Shown here one piece after another: positions 37,301-49,394 of a stretch of DNA of 64,000 nucleotides. Each line of letters begins with the position of its first letter. The first letter of the stretch is position 1. The stretch comes from Pseudopyrenochaeta lycopersici (lineage: Eukaryota > Ascomycota > Dothideomycetes > Pleosporales > Pseudopyrenochaetaceae). The DNA lies in NCBI GenBank assembly GCA_003313425.1, contig NHZP01000048.1:301323-365322 (forward strand), given 5' to 3'. The notes beneath the pieces are model-generated. The model did not search any database. It was not told the DNA's origin and saw only the letters and a program-made list of their open reading frames with translations. A program made the translations under genes and the position numbers.

Positions 37301-40300
37301 CTCAAGGACAGACTTCAGGATGTTGATGGATGTCTTCACGATCGATGTAGTTGCGTTATCGAGTAGATCAGAGTTCCAAATCTTCTCAACAGGCTCGATT
37401 ACGGCATAGCGCAGCTCCACTAGGAATTGCGCTGTAGAGAAATAATCGGCGCGTTCCCTATCGCGGTCTGGTCGGGTCTGCATCGAGGATGTTTGCTGTG
37501 ACTCGCCGATAACTTTGTAACTAATGATTTGAGCGTAGAAAGCGAGGATAATTTTGAGGCCACCGAGAGACAGATTGAGCAGTCGCTTAGATTCTTCGTT
37601 GGTATCTTCCACTTTCCTCTGTGTGATTTCACGTGCAGACTGGTAAAACTTGTCAAGAATATCTGCGAGAACCTCAAAACCACCCAAATTTCTAAAGGAG
37701 ACAAGCAACAGGGTCAAAGCTTGGGGTCGATCCATATTTGGGTCAATCATTAGTTGAGACAAAGACGTGAGAATGACGATCCAATATGCGTAGCGATCTT
37801 CGACTGACTCAGAGTCTCTGGGACCCTCAAATCGGAGTTGGTCAACAACCGCTTGAGCCAACTGGTCTGCAACAACTGTAGCACACTGCCTTTGATATGC
37901 CTCAAGACTGCGGCGGAATAAGAGGAGTTTGCCAAGGGATTGAAAGAATGGAGAAATCTCGGTAGGTATCTTGCTCAAAAGGTTTCGTAGGGTTTGCGTG
38001 TTCTTGAATTGAGCACTGTCTTGCCCTAGTGTTGCAGTTTCAGTGCCTGCGCTTTGGAACGCTGCATCTTCACCGCTCGGGCCATCAGCGGTATCAGATG
38101 GCTGATCGCCGTTACCAATTCGAAAGACATTGTCAGCTTCATCGTTCCCAAACCCCGAGCTTATAACCCTTGTTTTCTTCTCCCACTCAGTGGGCATATT
38201 CCTCTGCAAGAGGAGCTCTTCCCAGACACAGCTTCGGTGTAATCTTCCGAGGCTGTCAACAAGGCGCGCATACATGTCTGCGAGGTTCACTTGGCTGGAC
38301 ACATTATGTGCTGAACGTGTACTGTACATCTGACTTTGAAAGGTGTAGGTCATGGCCCCAACTAAAGTGTGCGCAGACACAAGAGATTTCACATATTCCG
38401 TGCCGTGTTGTAAAGTCTCCATATTTTGAGAGGAGCTAATGCTCATGAACGGGCTGAAGAAAGCTTGCTTGCCATTATGATTGAGTAGGGGCTCGAGGCG
38501 CTCCAAGGCTTGCTGTGTGCGCTTGATCAAAGATGGCACTGCGATGTGCGGCTTCTGTTCGACGAGAACTTGGACAACACGGCCAAACTCTTCGCTCATA
38601 CTGCGGCTCTCAGTTGATTTCGGATCAAGGCAAGCAAGACTAGATATATCCAGAATAGACTCCACCCCATTCTCGTCGATATAAGCAGCGCACATGGCAT
38701 GGTTCGAGAAAAAGCCTGACAAGAAACGACATAAGACGCGTATGTATTGGCCCGTCGTTGGCCCTTTAGTGTTGTCTTCGGTCTCAGTTACCTGGTCGAA
38801 TGAGACTGCCTCACTAGCAGTATCAGCCGCCGTCTGATCATAGGCGTCCTGCATTTCAACATCTGCATTGATGGAATCCGAAGCCTGGTTGAGGCTGTAT
38901 AGTGTCTGTGATCCAGCAAGCGCTCGACGACCGCCAGCGACTGCCAGCTTCCCGGAAGTGTCCTTCATCCACAACTTAGCGCCAACGCCCTCCTTCTCGG
39001 CTTTGTCTGCGCATAGCTGGACGACACGTGCTATCAGCTCGCTAAGGCACGAAAGCACACGTGCCTTTAGTGGAGGATGGTGCCGGACCAGCTCATCAAA
39101 AGAGTTGCCGATCAAGGTAGGCATCTCAATGTCAGCGTCAAGTGCTTTGATGTGAGCTGGGCTCTCGAAGATCTCAAAGAACCGCTTCAGAGCAATCGAA
39201 GATTGAAAAAGCTTCATACCGGCCTCTGCCAAGCATATTGCTCCAAAAGCGGGAGGTAAAGTGGATATAGCCTCGGCTACTGGAAGAACGCCCTCCGCAA
39301 GGGGTTTCGAGGCTTCTCGAGGCGGGTATGTTCGGTATGCTGGCGCTGAAGTGCTCTCACCATCGTTGGTTGCGGCTGTTAAGTCTGAAGCTGGCTCTCC
39401 AGCCACGGTTTCCAGGAATGCTTCGCTGAGGCCGGCTTCTGCAATAACCTGGTAACTGGTTGGCTCATTGTGGATGAAGCTCGTTAGAACTGTGACAGCC
39501 ATACTCCAAACAGTTGAACCGTAGATTTTCGCATTAGAAAGTACGATACGAAGGCCGCTCAGCAATTGAGGTGAATCAATCAGATTTCGCATTAATCGAT
39601 CGAAATTTCCGCCAGTGTGCGACATCATGTGGTTGAGGAACTTGAAGAGCCAACGAAGGCTCTGTTGATGGTAGAATGGGATTTGATAATCGGTAAGCTG
39701 AGTTTTGTACTCTTTAGGCATGCCATTTCCTTCCTCGGCGAGCTTCTTCGATATGTCGACCTCATATTGCATGAGATCAGCGATTATTTCAAGGCCTTTG
39801 GCGCTGACAAGAGCTGAGAAGGCATCTCGCAGGTTGTATACAAAGGTGTCGAGGAAGTTGAGTATCTTGGGATGATTGCGTTCAGCCCTGTCTGTGCGCA
39901 ACTTGAGCCCCTCCACAAGAATCTCGAGAAGTCCGGCAGAGACCATGCCTTCGCCAGTACGAGCTTGAGATGTCGGCAGAGTGTTGAGGAGAGAGAAGAG
40001 AGCATCGCGCCACTCATCCTCCTCAGCATCATCCAGAGCACCAGTTTCTACGCCAAGACCAGCTACAAGCTTGCGAACGATATAGAATAGTACACCGTGA
40101 TTGACGTTTACGCTGAGAGCTGTACATATATCGGGAGATTTTGATTTGTGCTTAGCAAGAGCTTCAAGGGCGCTCAGGGTGAAGGTTTGGAGCTCTATGG
40201 ATATGCCACCCTCTCCGGTTCCGGGTGGGTGCACCAACTCGGACAGTTGGTATGCGAGTTGTAGACGACGAGGTTCGTCTGCATCTTGCTGGCCTAGTTT

Positions 40301-41590
40301 TGCGTGAAACTCCTTTTCGCTATGCACGTAGCCCAAGTTGGCTATCGCTAGTAAGCGAACAGCAACCGCATCATCCCGTCCTGCGCTACTCCCAGCAAGC
40401 ATGTTAGCAATCCGAAGCTTATGCAAAAACTCGTAATGCGCACTCTCAGGCAGACTCGCAAGTCCCTGTATGAGGAGTTTATGAATATCGCTATTCAACA
40501 CCTTTTCGGCTGATAGTTCAAACGTCTTGGGACCAGGTGCTCTACCACTAGGTTGCCCAGGTGTAAAAACCGGTGTGCCTGGCGAATCAGTGGCAGGTGC
40601 AGGCTGAGTTTGCCGCGGTGTTCGATTGGGACCCATGCTCGACGTTCTTCGTACCGGAGTTGGTGTGGCCGGCGTGTCTGTTGATGTGGGCTTAATGTTA
40701 TCGTCTTCAGATGGTGGCGTTGGTTCGTAGTATGAAATTAGTACACCACCAAATTCTTGTCTTAGCGACAGTTCTGACAGAGAATACATTCCCACCAGAT
40801 CTGCGGAGCTAAACCGATCTGTATTGCTTGTTCGATCTCCAAACGCCTTGTCTTTACCCTTGCCCGATGGTGTGGCAAACAGGGGTACGACCGTCGTAGG
40901 ACCTTTGGAGAAAGGAGCAGAAAGTTTCTGAATCTTGTCTAGATTGACGTTGTAGTGGCTGGAGAGAAGGGACGGATGCAGAGTCGCCGGGGCCAGACGC
41001 ATGCGCGCAGCATGGTAGCGCTGAGCCAGGCGATGACCTAGGCGGAGAGTCGCCTTGAGAAGCGTAGTTGAGGTAGTGTTGAGCAGCTTGTCCAGACGCT
41101 CGCTGCTCGAGTACAGGCTGCGGTTACCACAATTCTCCAAGAGCATCCGGGTGAAGTTCAGTATCAGCTCAATTAATTCCCGATCGCCGTCTTGTGATAT
41201 GTGCAGTGTGTCCAAAACACCGTCTGTGGTGGTAAGCTCTATATTTGTGCTTCCCTCTTCTGTATCGCCCTTGGCTAACAAGCGGCGCTGGAAGGGCTGT
41301 GTCTGCGGCCCGTCCACTAGTCCATATTCTTGGTTGAACAATTCCAATATGCGGTCGAAGCGATTCAGCACAGGTATCCAGTGGTATGCGTCACCGCGGG
41401 GGAACGGCCAGTGCTTCGGGAACGCAGCAAGGTGGGCGGGCAGCTTATAGAGTGGTATTGATTCAGTTGCCCGTACGAATTTGGCTATCATCGACGACTG
41501 GATGTTTTAGTGGGGTTCATGCAAGATATGAGGGGCACTGCTTACCAGAGTGGACTCGTGTCGCGATGTAGCCTGCTTCTTAATCTTCAT
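29529..41590 (-). CDS. TOM1: Giant HECT E3 ubiquitin ligase, Tom1/HUWE1 type
   Basis: Four exons (41590-41546, 41497-34003, 33954-29677, 29623-29529) with three introns of 48-53 nt give 3970 residues. The 15-residue first exon (M-K-I-K-K-Q-A-T-S-R) matches the usual fungal start. The N-terminal half is a helical-repeat scaffold with DUF908/DUF913-type regions. A long Asp/Glu tract occupies about 2300-2435. A Lys/Glu-rich coiled segment is encoded near 33080-33230. Three ubiquitin-binding motifs of the L-P-x-x-I/L-R-E-E-V/L-L kind lie at about 2865-3005. The C-terminal HECT domain spans about the last 350 residues, with catalytic Cys3937 in S-S-H-T-C-F-N, completed by the last splice. It transfers ubiquitin to substrates such as excess histones and ribosomal proteins in yeast. 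The last acceptor used is the second of two nearby TAG sites, required by frame. Confidence 0.97.
34301..34333. repeat. (ATC)n trinucleotide microsatellite encoding poly-Asp
   Basis: About eleven ATC units lie within the acidic tract of the HECT ligase and are read as GAT Asp codons on the minus strand. It keeps the frame for any whole-unit length change. Confidence 0.9.
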
Positions 41591-42440
41591 GGTTGCGCCG
41601 GGCGCTCGGAAGACGAGCCTCCCTCACATGCAAGCTCTGTTTATTTCTGCGTCTAGCAATCTAGGTAGAGTGTAGACGTTGGAATGGCGTCTCAGGTTTC
41701 CAGTAGTGCCAGAAGTTGATCCAGAGGCAGGCTGTGGTTACCTTCACCGAGAACTTCAAATTTGGATGAACGACGGCCTCTTTTTACAGAATGGGAATCC
41801 TTCCCGTGATAGCAGACGTTGCTTATAAACCGACGGATAGTGCCCGAAGGAGTGGGAGGTACGTAGGGTGTCGCGGGAAAAGGCTTGGTGGAGAGGCGTG
41901 GCTTGATTAAGCGCTGTAAGATGCCACGATGCAGGCGTGGATCTTCACAGCTAGTAGCAGATATAAATCAGAACAAATGATTCTGCCAGCCGTGGTGAAT
42001 AGCCTCTATGTGTGGGGTGTGCAGTGGAAGTGCGTCGTTGATGAGCTCTTAAAGCTCCAGCACCACAAGCAGTTTCCGCGATGATGGAGGCGCTTGGTCC
42101 ACATGGTCCGCGCCACTTCACCGTCACGAAATAGACGCGCTCATTGTTGACTCACCTACTACAACAGTCAAACGATTATGATAAATTTCACATACTCTAC
42201 ACTTCTAGTTAGAGAAGTACTTGAGGTTGGTTGGCAGTCAAGGGCTGTGATGTTCGAACATGTGCGGCTACCGTTTGGTTTTTAGATTATCGAGCTGCGG
42301 ACGTCGGTGTACAGAAGGAGCTCCGAGTCTCACAAGGCATCTAAAATTATCGGAAAGAGAGGCCTCCCAGTTACAGAATGAGTTGCAGATATTCAATGTA
42401 ATTCTCGAGTACGTTGAGTCTGTTCAGCACAGTGATAAGC
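41591..42440. other. Intergenic: HECT ligase promoter and flank of the BLOC-1 gene
   Basis: No coding signal. It includes the HECT ligase promoter on the left and the 3' flank of the BLOC-1 gene on the right. Confidence 0.6.
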
Positions 42441-42815
42441 TCACCAGCCTCCCGTTCCGCTGGCCGTCTCTTCCCCACTTTTCCCCTCCACCAGCCTTAC
42501 AGTCTCTTCCAGTACCAACAAGTCCCTTTCAATCATCTCCGCCCAGTTTTGTATGTCCCCAACCTCATTTAGCTTCTTCGTTCCTCCCTGTAATAGCTTG
42601 TCCCATTCCGCACTCTGCTTCGCGAGCGCTGCCGTCTGTTTGGCTAACTCCTTCTCTTGCTTGGATATTGCTGTGGAGTTCGCATGGAGATCGGCCGTAC
42701 GTGTGCGCATCTCTGTATCAATTGTTGCGCCGACAGAGGAAAGCGATGCAGTGACTGCGGCGCGGGCTTCTGCTGTGCGGCGAGCAGCCTCTGTGTCTGA
42801 AGGGGGGGAAAACAT
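42441..42815 (-). CDS. BLS1: BLOC-1 subunit 1 (GCN5L1/BLS1) homologue
   Basis: A single exon of 124 residues. Nearly all of it is predicted alpha-helical coiled coil. The C-terminal segment with L-N-E-V-G-D-I-Q-N-W-A-E-M-I-E-R-D-L matches the family signature seen in human BLOC1S1 (E-I-G-D-V-E-N-W-A-R-S-I-E). The complex acts on endosomal membranes in sorting and tethering. Length agrees with the family and the start follows a short upstream leader. I see no intron. Confidence 0.85.
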   Translation of the reverse strand: MFSPPSDTEAARRTAEARAAVTASLSSVGATIDTEMRTRTADLHANSTAISKQEKELAKQTAALAKQSAEWDKLLQGGTKKLNEVGDIQNWAEMIERDLLVLEETVRLVEGKSGEETASGTGGW

Positions 42816-43843
42816 GATCGATGACGATGTTTCGTTTTAACGGAGTGACCTGTCCCAGTACTGTAGTCTAGGATGATAAACAAAAGGATATGGATATGGT
42901 GTTGGAAAGGTAGAAGTACGCCAACGAGTGCTAAGCAACCGGTCACCAGGTAACGGCTCCGCTAAAAGCACCTGCAGATTGCATACCCGGTCTTTTGACT
43001 GCATGCTCAGCCCATCGGAAGCAGTACATATGACCATCCGTCAAACAGACAGCGTTGTTCAGACCATCTCTACGCCGATGCATGATGGCGTAATGGAAAC
43101 CGAGATGGCTGTGCAGAATAGGCTATGTCCACGTGACCAAAAATGAGGCTCGCGCTCGGAACGCTGTCTTATTTTCCAGCACTCAGGATCTACGACACGT
43201 GTCTAAGAAACCCAGGGCACGTCGTACACTTGGACAACCAAGTAAATTGATGCAGAGCTGAACAATCCGGGAGGGATGAGCATTTGCGCTTGGAGAGCTT
43301 CAGGGATAGTGGCAATCGCTATTGGATTTATTTTTCTCGTCTCCTTTTGCTGCTACAAAGTATCGCTTGGTATTTATGAATGTCAGCAATGGGTTCGTTG
43401 TGCCCAGTGGTCCGTAAATACTAGGGCGACCTGCCGACCATTACAGTGCCAAAAAGGGGTAGCAAATAGAAAACAAGAGTCAAAGCGGGGCCTTATCACT
43501 GAGTAGTGCCTTTTCTGCTCAAAGGGCGAGATCTCGATGCCATGTAGAGAAAGGCATCAGACATAGTGTGACAAGCACGAGGGCGGGGCAAAATGTAGAT
43601 GGAGTAAGGCAAGTTTACCCGAATCCTTATCGATACCAGAACTTCGCTCTCGTACTTTAGAATAAGTGGGAAATAGAGACTGTGCGCCCACCCCAACACA
43701 ACGCAAAATACCGTCTGTTTACAGCTAGCATAGAGCGTTCTGCATCATACAAGGGCACGAAAGTGATATATGTTCCTCAGTATTCAGCTGCTACGCCATA
43801 GTGTCCGTCCTTGCGCTTCCTGCAGCCGTGTAGCATATGTGTC
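42816..43843. other. Intergenic, one doubtful small frame
   Basis: A plus frame at 43276-43506 (76 codons) begins with a hydrophobic segment and has several cysteines, but it lacks splice or promoter support and I do not call it. Nothing else is recognisable. Confidence 0.45.
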
Positions 43844-44150
43844 TTATATCCCGGTTATTTTAGCGCACGAGAGCTTCGACTCAACGCATATCTCCACCCG
43901 CCTTTGAACCTCAATGTCGCGCCATTCGGTACCAGGCGCCGCTACATACGCGATGTTGAAGCCATCACCATCAGCAATATCCGCGCACTGCTCAAAGATA
44001 TCGGCGGCTTGAGAGGATAAGCCCTTGGGCATTTTTCCATTTCCGCCTATAGCAATAGGCTTTGAAAGGCTGCAAAACTTCAGGGCTGAGAGGACAATAC
44101 CAGTATATTGGAGATTATATGCATCACTTTTGCTGGAGGCGCTACCAGTG
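43844..44150 (-). pseudogene. C-terminal relic of an LLM-type (NtaA-like) flavin monooxygenase
   Basis: The minus strand reads K-P-I-A-I-G-G-N-G-K-M-P-K-G, then A-D-I-A-D-G-D-G-F-N-I-A-Y-V-A-A-P-G-T. This resembles the C-terminal end of luciferase-like monooxygenases of the NtaA/SnaA/DszA group (A-D-x-D-G-F-N-x-A-Y-V). A preceding D-A-Y-N-L-Q-Y-T segment is open in the same frame, but no N-terminal half is found upstream. It is a truncated remnant beside repeat-derived DNA. Assignment rests on short motifs. Confidence 0.5.
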
Positions 44151-45843
44151 GCCCTATGGTAAGTACTGCTCGAAGAGTCGATGATTTAGTTCAAGCTCCG
44201 AAACGTCAACGTCAGTTGCTGCACTCCATTGTGCCAGTCTGCCTTCCTCAGACACATAATTTAGTGCTTCGCGATGTCTCCTCTCAGCGTCATCATCGTC
44301 CATACTAATAATATGCGTGATATATCAAATATCTTGACAAATTGTGCATCTTGGCCCACAGCAGCGGCACCCTATGGAATCGCTTTAATATGCGTTGATA
44401 TAAGTGCAGAGAAAGGCCGCCTACGTAAGTTGCCCTTGTACAGGTTGATCTGAACTCCATCGCAGCAGTTGAGGTTCCGGTGTGAAGGCGTGGTGGCGTG
44501 CATAGAGGTGATAGACAGCATTTCGTAAGTATTAAGTGTATTTTCATATTACTATAAATATATAAATAATACTTTAATAATTTATAATTACTTGTTGTAG
44601 GCAACGCGCCGTGACTGGTGATACGGTGCGCTCACGCACACCCTGTACACATAAGCTACTCGCGCTCTTGCCACACGCTGCGTCGCTGGCTCCTGCAATA
44701 GGCTGTGGCCGCTGTGCTCAGCTCTCCCCTATATAGCTGGCTCTTGCGAGTCTCCCAAATAAAACAGTAGTCTACTTCATAGATTACCTAGACGACTGTT
44801 GCCTAGCTTCTTATTATTCCTCCGCGTTACTTTAGTTCTATCTAAAGTAACCTGTAATATACACTATTAGTCTTAGTATTCTAATAAACTTAACTAACGT
44901 GTGACGTATGGTTTCAGGCAATATTACTTGCTTCACACTATAGAGAATAGTGAAGGGATAGTTCTGTATTACTGTACCTTAGCTATAGGAGAGAATAATA
45001 CTTATCTTCTCTACTTCGCGCGGTTGGCGCGGGTTTTAAGCGGGTCTTTCGCTGTGCACGCTAGCCCTTAGAACGGCCTAGCGCGATAGTACTGCAACAC
45101 TAAGATTTAAACTAACGATATCTCGTTACACCTTTATAGGCGGTCGTCCCTCAATGTTTCCTAGGTTGTAACACGTTCCAGGCGTTGCAGTAGGTGCTAG
45201 CACATTGCAGGGTTATTGCATAGCCGTGCCATATCCGTAGAATCTGGGGAGTGGGGATTAGCAATATCAAGAACATTGCACGACTATTGCAGCCCGTGCG
45301 CGCCCAACAGCCAAAATCGCCAGCTAAAAACTTTTGCCCAAGTCCTAAATAGTAATACCTCTACTACTATAACGCGCCCTACTAAATTAAGAGCAGTATT
45401 CCTCTTTCTAGCTATATCGAAAAAAAAATCGATGGAGTGTCTGCAACTTTTGCGCCAATTATTCAGTCTAGGTCGAATCCTTATAGACAAAACTAGTGAT
45501 AATGCACTAAGACAACTCGGGCATGCGGATGTGCGACAGCGACGCGAGTCCACGGGTGGAATTTACGTGACGGGGTAATACGCGACGATGATGATAGGGT
45601 GTAGGATAGCTTATATAGCATACAGCTTCTGGCTATCATGAAAAGCGTATGTTTAATATATGGCGCAAGGTAAGCAGAGAAAGACATCAATCCCATACAG
45701 GAGCTATATTTGGACGCATCAAGTAGTGCACACGACCTTCGTCACTGACACTGCTAAGTTGGTTCTTCTCTCTATATCTATACCAAATAATGCACCCAAA
45801 GTCTTGCAGAACTCTACACTGATCAATGCTACCTCCTTGATCC
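44151..45843. other. Repeat-derived intergenic DNA
   Basis: From about 44590 the DNA has LTR-like elements: TGTTG start, CTATATAG box near 44733, AATAAA near 44758. They are followed by an AT-rich tract containing the 180-bp inverted-repeat copy. No protein-coding relic is identifiable, so the LTR reading is tentative. The right part (45170-45300) has recurring ATTGCA words and is the 3' flank of the OYE gene. Confidence 0.4.
44914..45093 (-). repeat. Inverted-repeat copy A flanking the OYE/MDR block
   Basis: Read on the minus strand, this 180-bp stretch matches 50593-50770 read on the plus strand. Shared words include AAGGGCTAGCG, TAAGTATTATTCTC and CTATAGCTAAG. Nearly all differences are C in A versus T in B, or G versus A. 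Copy A therefore keeps the less mutated state and B the RIP-affected state. Confidence 0.85.
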
Positions 45844-46950
45844 CTATGAAGGGCTTGCCTGCACCGCCTGCCACTCCTTGCTGAATGGCTGATCCAGATA
45901 GCCTTTGTCACTTTTTGCATTGTAAAACGTGGCTCGGTCATATGGGTTCAGGTCTATGCCTCTCTGCAGCCTGAAAACAATATCTGGGTTGCTGATAAAG
46001 TATCGTCCAAAGACCACAACGACGTCGCGGTCTTTGCGCTCCTCATCAACCAGCTGCTTTGCCGAATCAGAGTTATAGCCACCAGCAATGAACAAAGGGC
46101 CGGTCCAATGAGGAAGGAAGGGTTCAAGCGAGTCGATGCCTTCTCGATCAGTGGTTCCGGAGATACGGGACTCGACAAGGTGGATATATGCTAAACCCAT
46201 CTTGTTGAACTTCCTAATAACGGCTGTAAATTGGGGTACAGGGTCCTTCATGTGCATGCCTTGGTAGTCTGAGAACGGACTTAATCGGATAGCAGTCCTT
46301 TCGGCGCCTACTGCATTAACGATAGCTTGCGTGACTTCGACGGCGAAACGTGAGCGATTTTTGACACTACCACCGTATTCGTCTGTTCGATGGTTGGCAG
46401 TATCTTGGATGAACTGATCGACAAGGTAGCCATTCGCTCCGTGTACTTCTACTCCGTCAAAACCTGCAGCAATGGCATTCTTAGCGCCTTGAGCGTAAGC
46501 TGCCACGGTCTCTTTGATTTCTTCAGTGCTCATCTCCTTAGGTACTACATGATTCGCGTCTAATGGTACTGCACTTGAGCTCTTTATGGTGATCCCATTT
46601 GCTTCTGCAAATTGCTTGTTTGCAACGCGTCCAAGCGCCCAAAGCTGCATGTAAATGAAACTCCCCCTTTTGTGCACTTCTTCAGTGACCTTTCTCCACG
46701 CTTCAATCTGCTGTTGATTGTAGATGCCAGGGACGTTGGGAAACCCGCCGCACTGTTCTGCGATTATTGTTGCTTCCGAGATTATGAGAGTTCCGGGAGT
46801 TGAAGCACGCTGGCCGTAATACTCAGCGGCCATGGGCAGAATAACATTCTCGTCACTAGCACGAAATCTAGTTAAGGGAGCCATTGCTACCCGGTGTTTG
46901 AGTTCGATGTTTCCTACCTTTAGTGGCTTGAATAGGCGTGAGTCGGACAT
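45844..46950 (-). CDS. Old Yellow Enzyme-family NADPH:flavin ene-reductase
   Basis: One exon of 368 residues starting at M-S-D-S-R-L-F-K-P-L; an in-frame ATG at 46968 would add six residues. FMN contacts include A-P-L-T-R (Thr27). The substrate-binding His170/Asn173 pair and the proton-donor position Tyr175 are seen in V-H-G-A-N-G-Y-L. The family-typical D-T-A-N-H-R-T-D-E-Y-G-G follows. The C-terminal barrel holds F-I-A-G-G-Y and F-G-R-Y-F-I-S-N-P-D. Such enzymes reduce activated C=C bonds of enones and also act in ergot-alkaloid-type and other pathways. The gene sits between two inverted repeat copies, together with an MDR reductase of opposite strand 2.4 kb away. Confidence 0.93.
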   Translation of the reverse strand: MSDSRLFKPLKVGNIELKHRVAMAPLTRFRASDENVILPMAAEYYGQRASTPGTLIISEATIIAEQCGGFPNVPGIYNQQQIEAWRKVTEEVHKRGSFIYMQLWALGRVANKQFAEANGITIKSSSAVPLDANHVVPKEMSTEEIKETVAAYAQGAKNAIAAGFDGVEVHGANGYLVDQFIQDTANHRTDEYGGSVKNRSRFAVEVTQAIVNAVGAERTAIRLSPFSDYQGMHMKDPVPQFTAVIRKFNKMGLAYIHLVESRISGTTDREGIDSLEPFLPHWTGPLFIAGGYNSDSAKQLVDEERKDRDVVVVFGRYFISNPDIVFRLQRGIDLNPYDRATFYNAKSDKGYLDQPFSKEWQAVQASPS

Positions 46951-49394
46951 TCTTCTGCAGGCGTTCATATGATCGAAAATGGATGTCTACAAAGCGACCG
47001 AGAAGCGGGAATCCCTGTATAGTAAGAGGGTTGATCTATTTGTTTCATATAAGGCTGCTATTCAGTCTCGGCGCTAAATGTATATACAAATGTATTAGAA
47101 ATGCTGAATGCTATAGTCGGCCAAATTCTAAGCCGGAATCTCGCCTAGCTTTTGGTTCCAAACGTAGTCAGTGTTAGTGCCGGTCGTAGTACGTTGGGTT
47201 TGTCATCACAAAACGGATGTCATTCGCTGCGTACTCCGAAACATAAAACCTGCTGCGTGGGGTCATGCAAAAATAGGCCCCCTTCCCCCTCTTCGAGGAT
47301 AGACGGAAGTCTCTCTCGTACGTATCTGACAGTATGATTAGTCGACATGCTCCTCGATTATGCACGACTTATGGACAGTACACAGGAAATATACACTTCG
47401 AAGAACCTCAACAAACAGCGGGGACTTAATGTTTCTAAAATCCAATCATAAAAGCATTACAGTACTTCTGCCAGTTGGCGCAATAGTCTCTCCAGGCCAT
47501 TGCGCGTCCCTCTGCGCCGATTTAGTCTCTGCAGAGGCATTGCTGCGGCCGCAGTAGGGAACGACTAAGCTAATTTGGGAGCAAGCTCCATAATATGCCA
47601 CGTTTATTAATCCCAGCAATAGCTGTCTAGCCGTGACAAACTAACAAAAAAGCAGCTACAGAGCCTAAAGCATTCTTTTATAACCGCAAAATGAGTAGAC
47701 TGTTACTACTCGGTTTCCTGATTAGCCTGCCACCAACCAACAATGTTTATGACATCCCACCTCGACGAGTCCTTCGCTAAACCGTATCGCCTTGCAGGCG
47801 AATCACTTCAGACACCCAGAGTGCCACTATAGGTGCCACATAATACTGCAGATTGACAGACAGCCTCCTCTGTCGTCGAAACACCCGATAAGGTCTGAGG
47901 AGATTTGTGCGAGAGACCTTTGCTCAGTAGACGAGAATGCATGCCCAAGCGGAGTACTGGTCTTGTGGAGCCGCGTTTTGGCGCAACACTATTGACGCTG
48001 CCGTTCGGCAGCAAGCCACACCGCAAAACATTACTAAACAGAACCCCAGGGCAAGTAGTGCCTTACATATAGAAGTTTGATCAGGCGTGTTCGCAATTGG
48101 ATTTAAAGTTACCAGAGTTCCTCGCCTCCTTCTAGAACTGAAGCGTTTAAATAGCCTATAAAAGGCGCTAAGATAATACTAAATTCACAGGCGTTGACAG
48201 CATCGTGAGTTGGAGACTTTAAGCGGGCAAACAAGGCTGCACTAGAGCGTAAACAATGCAAAGGGAAGAGGCTAACAAGTTAACTGCTTAAAGGGACACC
48301 ATGGCAAAATTTGAGTCGGACATGCGCAAAGTTAGGGCCCAACGAAGTGAAGGCAAATGGGGTAAAAGGTAATGAAAAAGCTGCTGGGGGTAGGAAGCAT
48401 CTTGCGTATGTCAGAAAGATACTATAGATTTAGAAAAATAAGCGAAGTTCTTATATAATACTGAATCTTGTTGGGATGTTATGTTATTTGTATGCAAAGG
48501 CGTATGTCAGGTGGGTACTTCGCCTTAACTACACGCTTTGGTTACCATTCACATAACCTAAAAGGTTCTCTAGTTAAACTGTCTGCAAATAAGTTCAACC
48601 CGGGAGCTTGAAGCGTTCTGAACATAGTGACTAATTATACAGAGATCTGTGTTGCAGCGCTTAGCTTACAGGTATACACCCAAGTCAATTTTACGGCCGT
48701 TGTGACCTAAAAGGCACCAAGAGGTCTGACGGGGCTCCGGAATATCGCTCTTTCTACCATCCTGGCGAAGGTTATGTCGAAATTTAATGGGCTGAAATAT
48801 TCGCCATTTTGTGCCACTCGTACTGAATTGATCATTGGTTGTTCATACAAAGCGTGTCGCGGCGACTGAAAAGCTCCAAAGGAGCTTTTTGTGTTTACTT
48901 TCCGTGTCGAACGATTTAAATACGTCTTTGCGTACGTATCGGAAGCAAAAATAATCATTATGCATTGCAAGTTCCGGTCCCGTGACAGAGATTACTATTC
49001 ATGATTTCGTCAACCGTGTATCGTTGCCAACCCCCCCCCTCCCCACGTCAAAGCTTTTTTTTGTAACTCATCTATATTGTGGAGTAAGTGTGTGGATTGG
49101 TATATGTAAAATGACATTCGCGTTTTATCCGTACCTAGGCATTCGCCACTACACCAAGCACTAGAATGTTGCCACTGGAAAGCGAACTAACCGATTACTA
49201 TTTCTTTCTACTATGGCGAATGCTTAGTAGAGACCGCGTTATTGCTTTGAAATCACTTGTAATCTTAGAATTCACCTATAATACTGTAAATGAATCGCGT
49301 TGGTATGTACCCTTCTCACTACTAATTACCTTGACCAACCCAGATCTGCAGCAGGCCATATATTGGAATACACAATATATCTGACAGGCGCAAC
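46951..49394. other. Divergent intergenic region
   Basis: This 2.4-kb region lies between the divergent OYE and MDR genes. Short frames only; there is a C-rich tract near 49030-49044. I see no relic or RNA gene. Confidence 0.55.

Noticed and set aside
43276..43506. 76-codon Cys-containing frame with hydrophobic start, possible small secreted protein
   Set aside because: The hydrophobic part begins late and lacks a clear cleavage site, and no other support was found.
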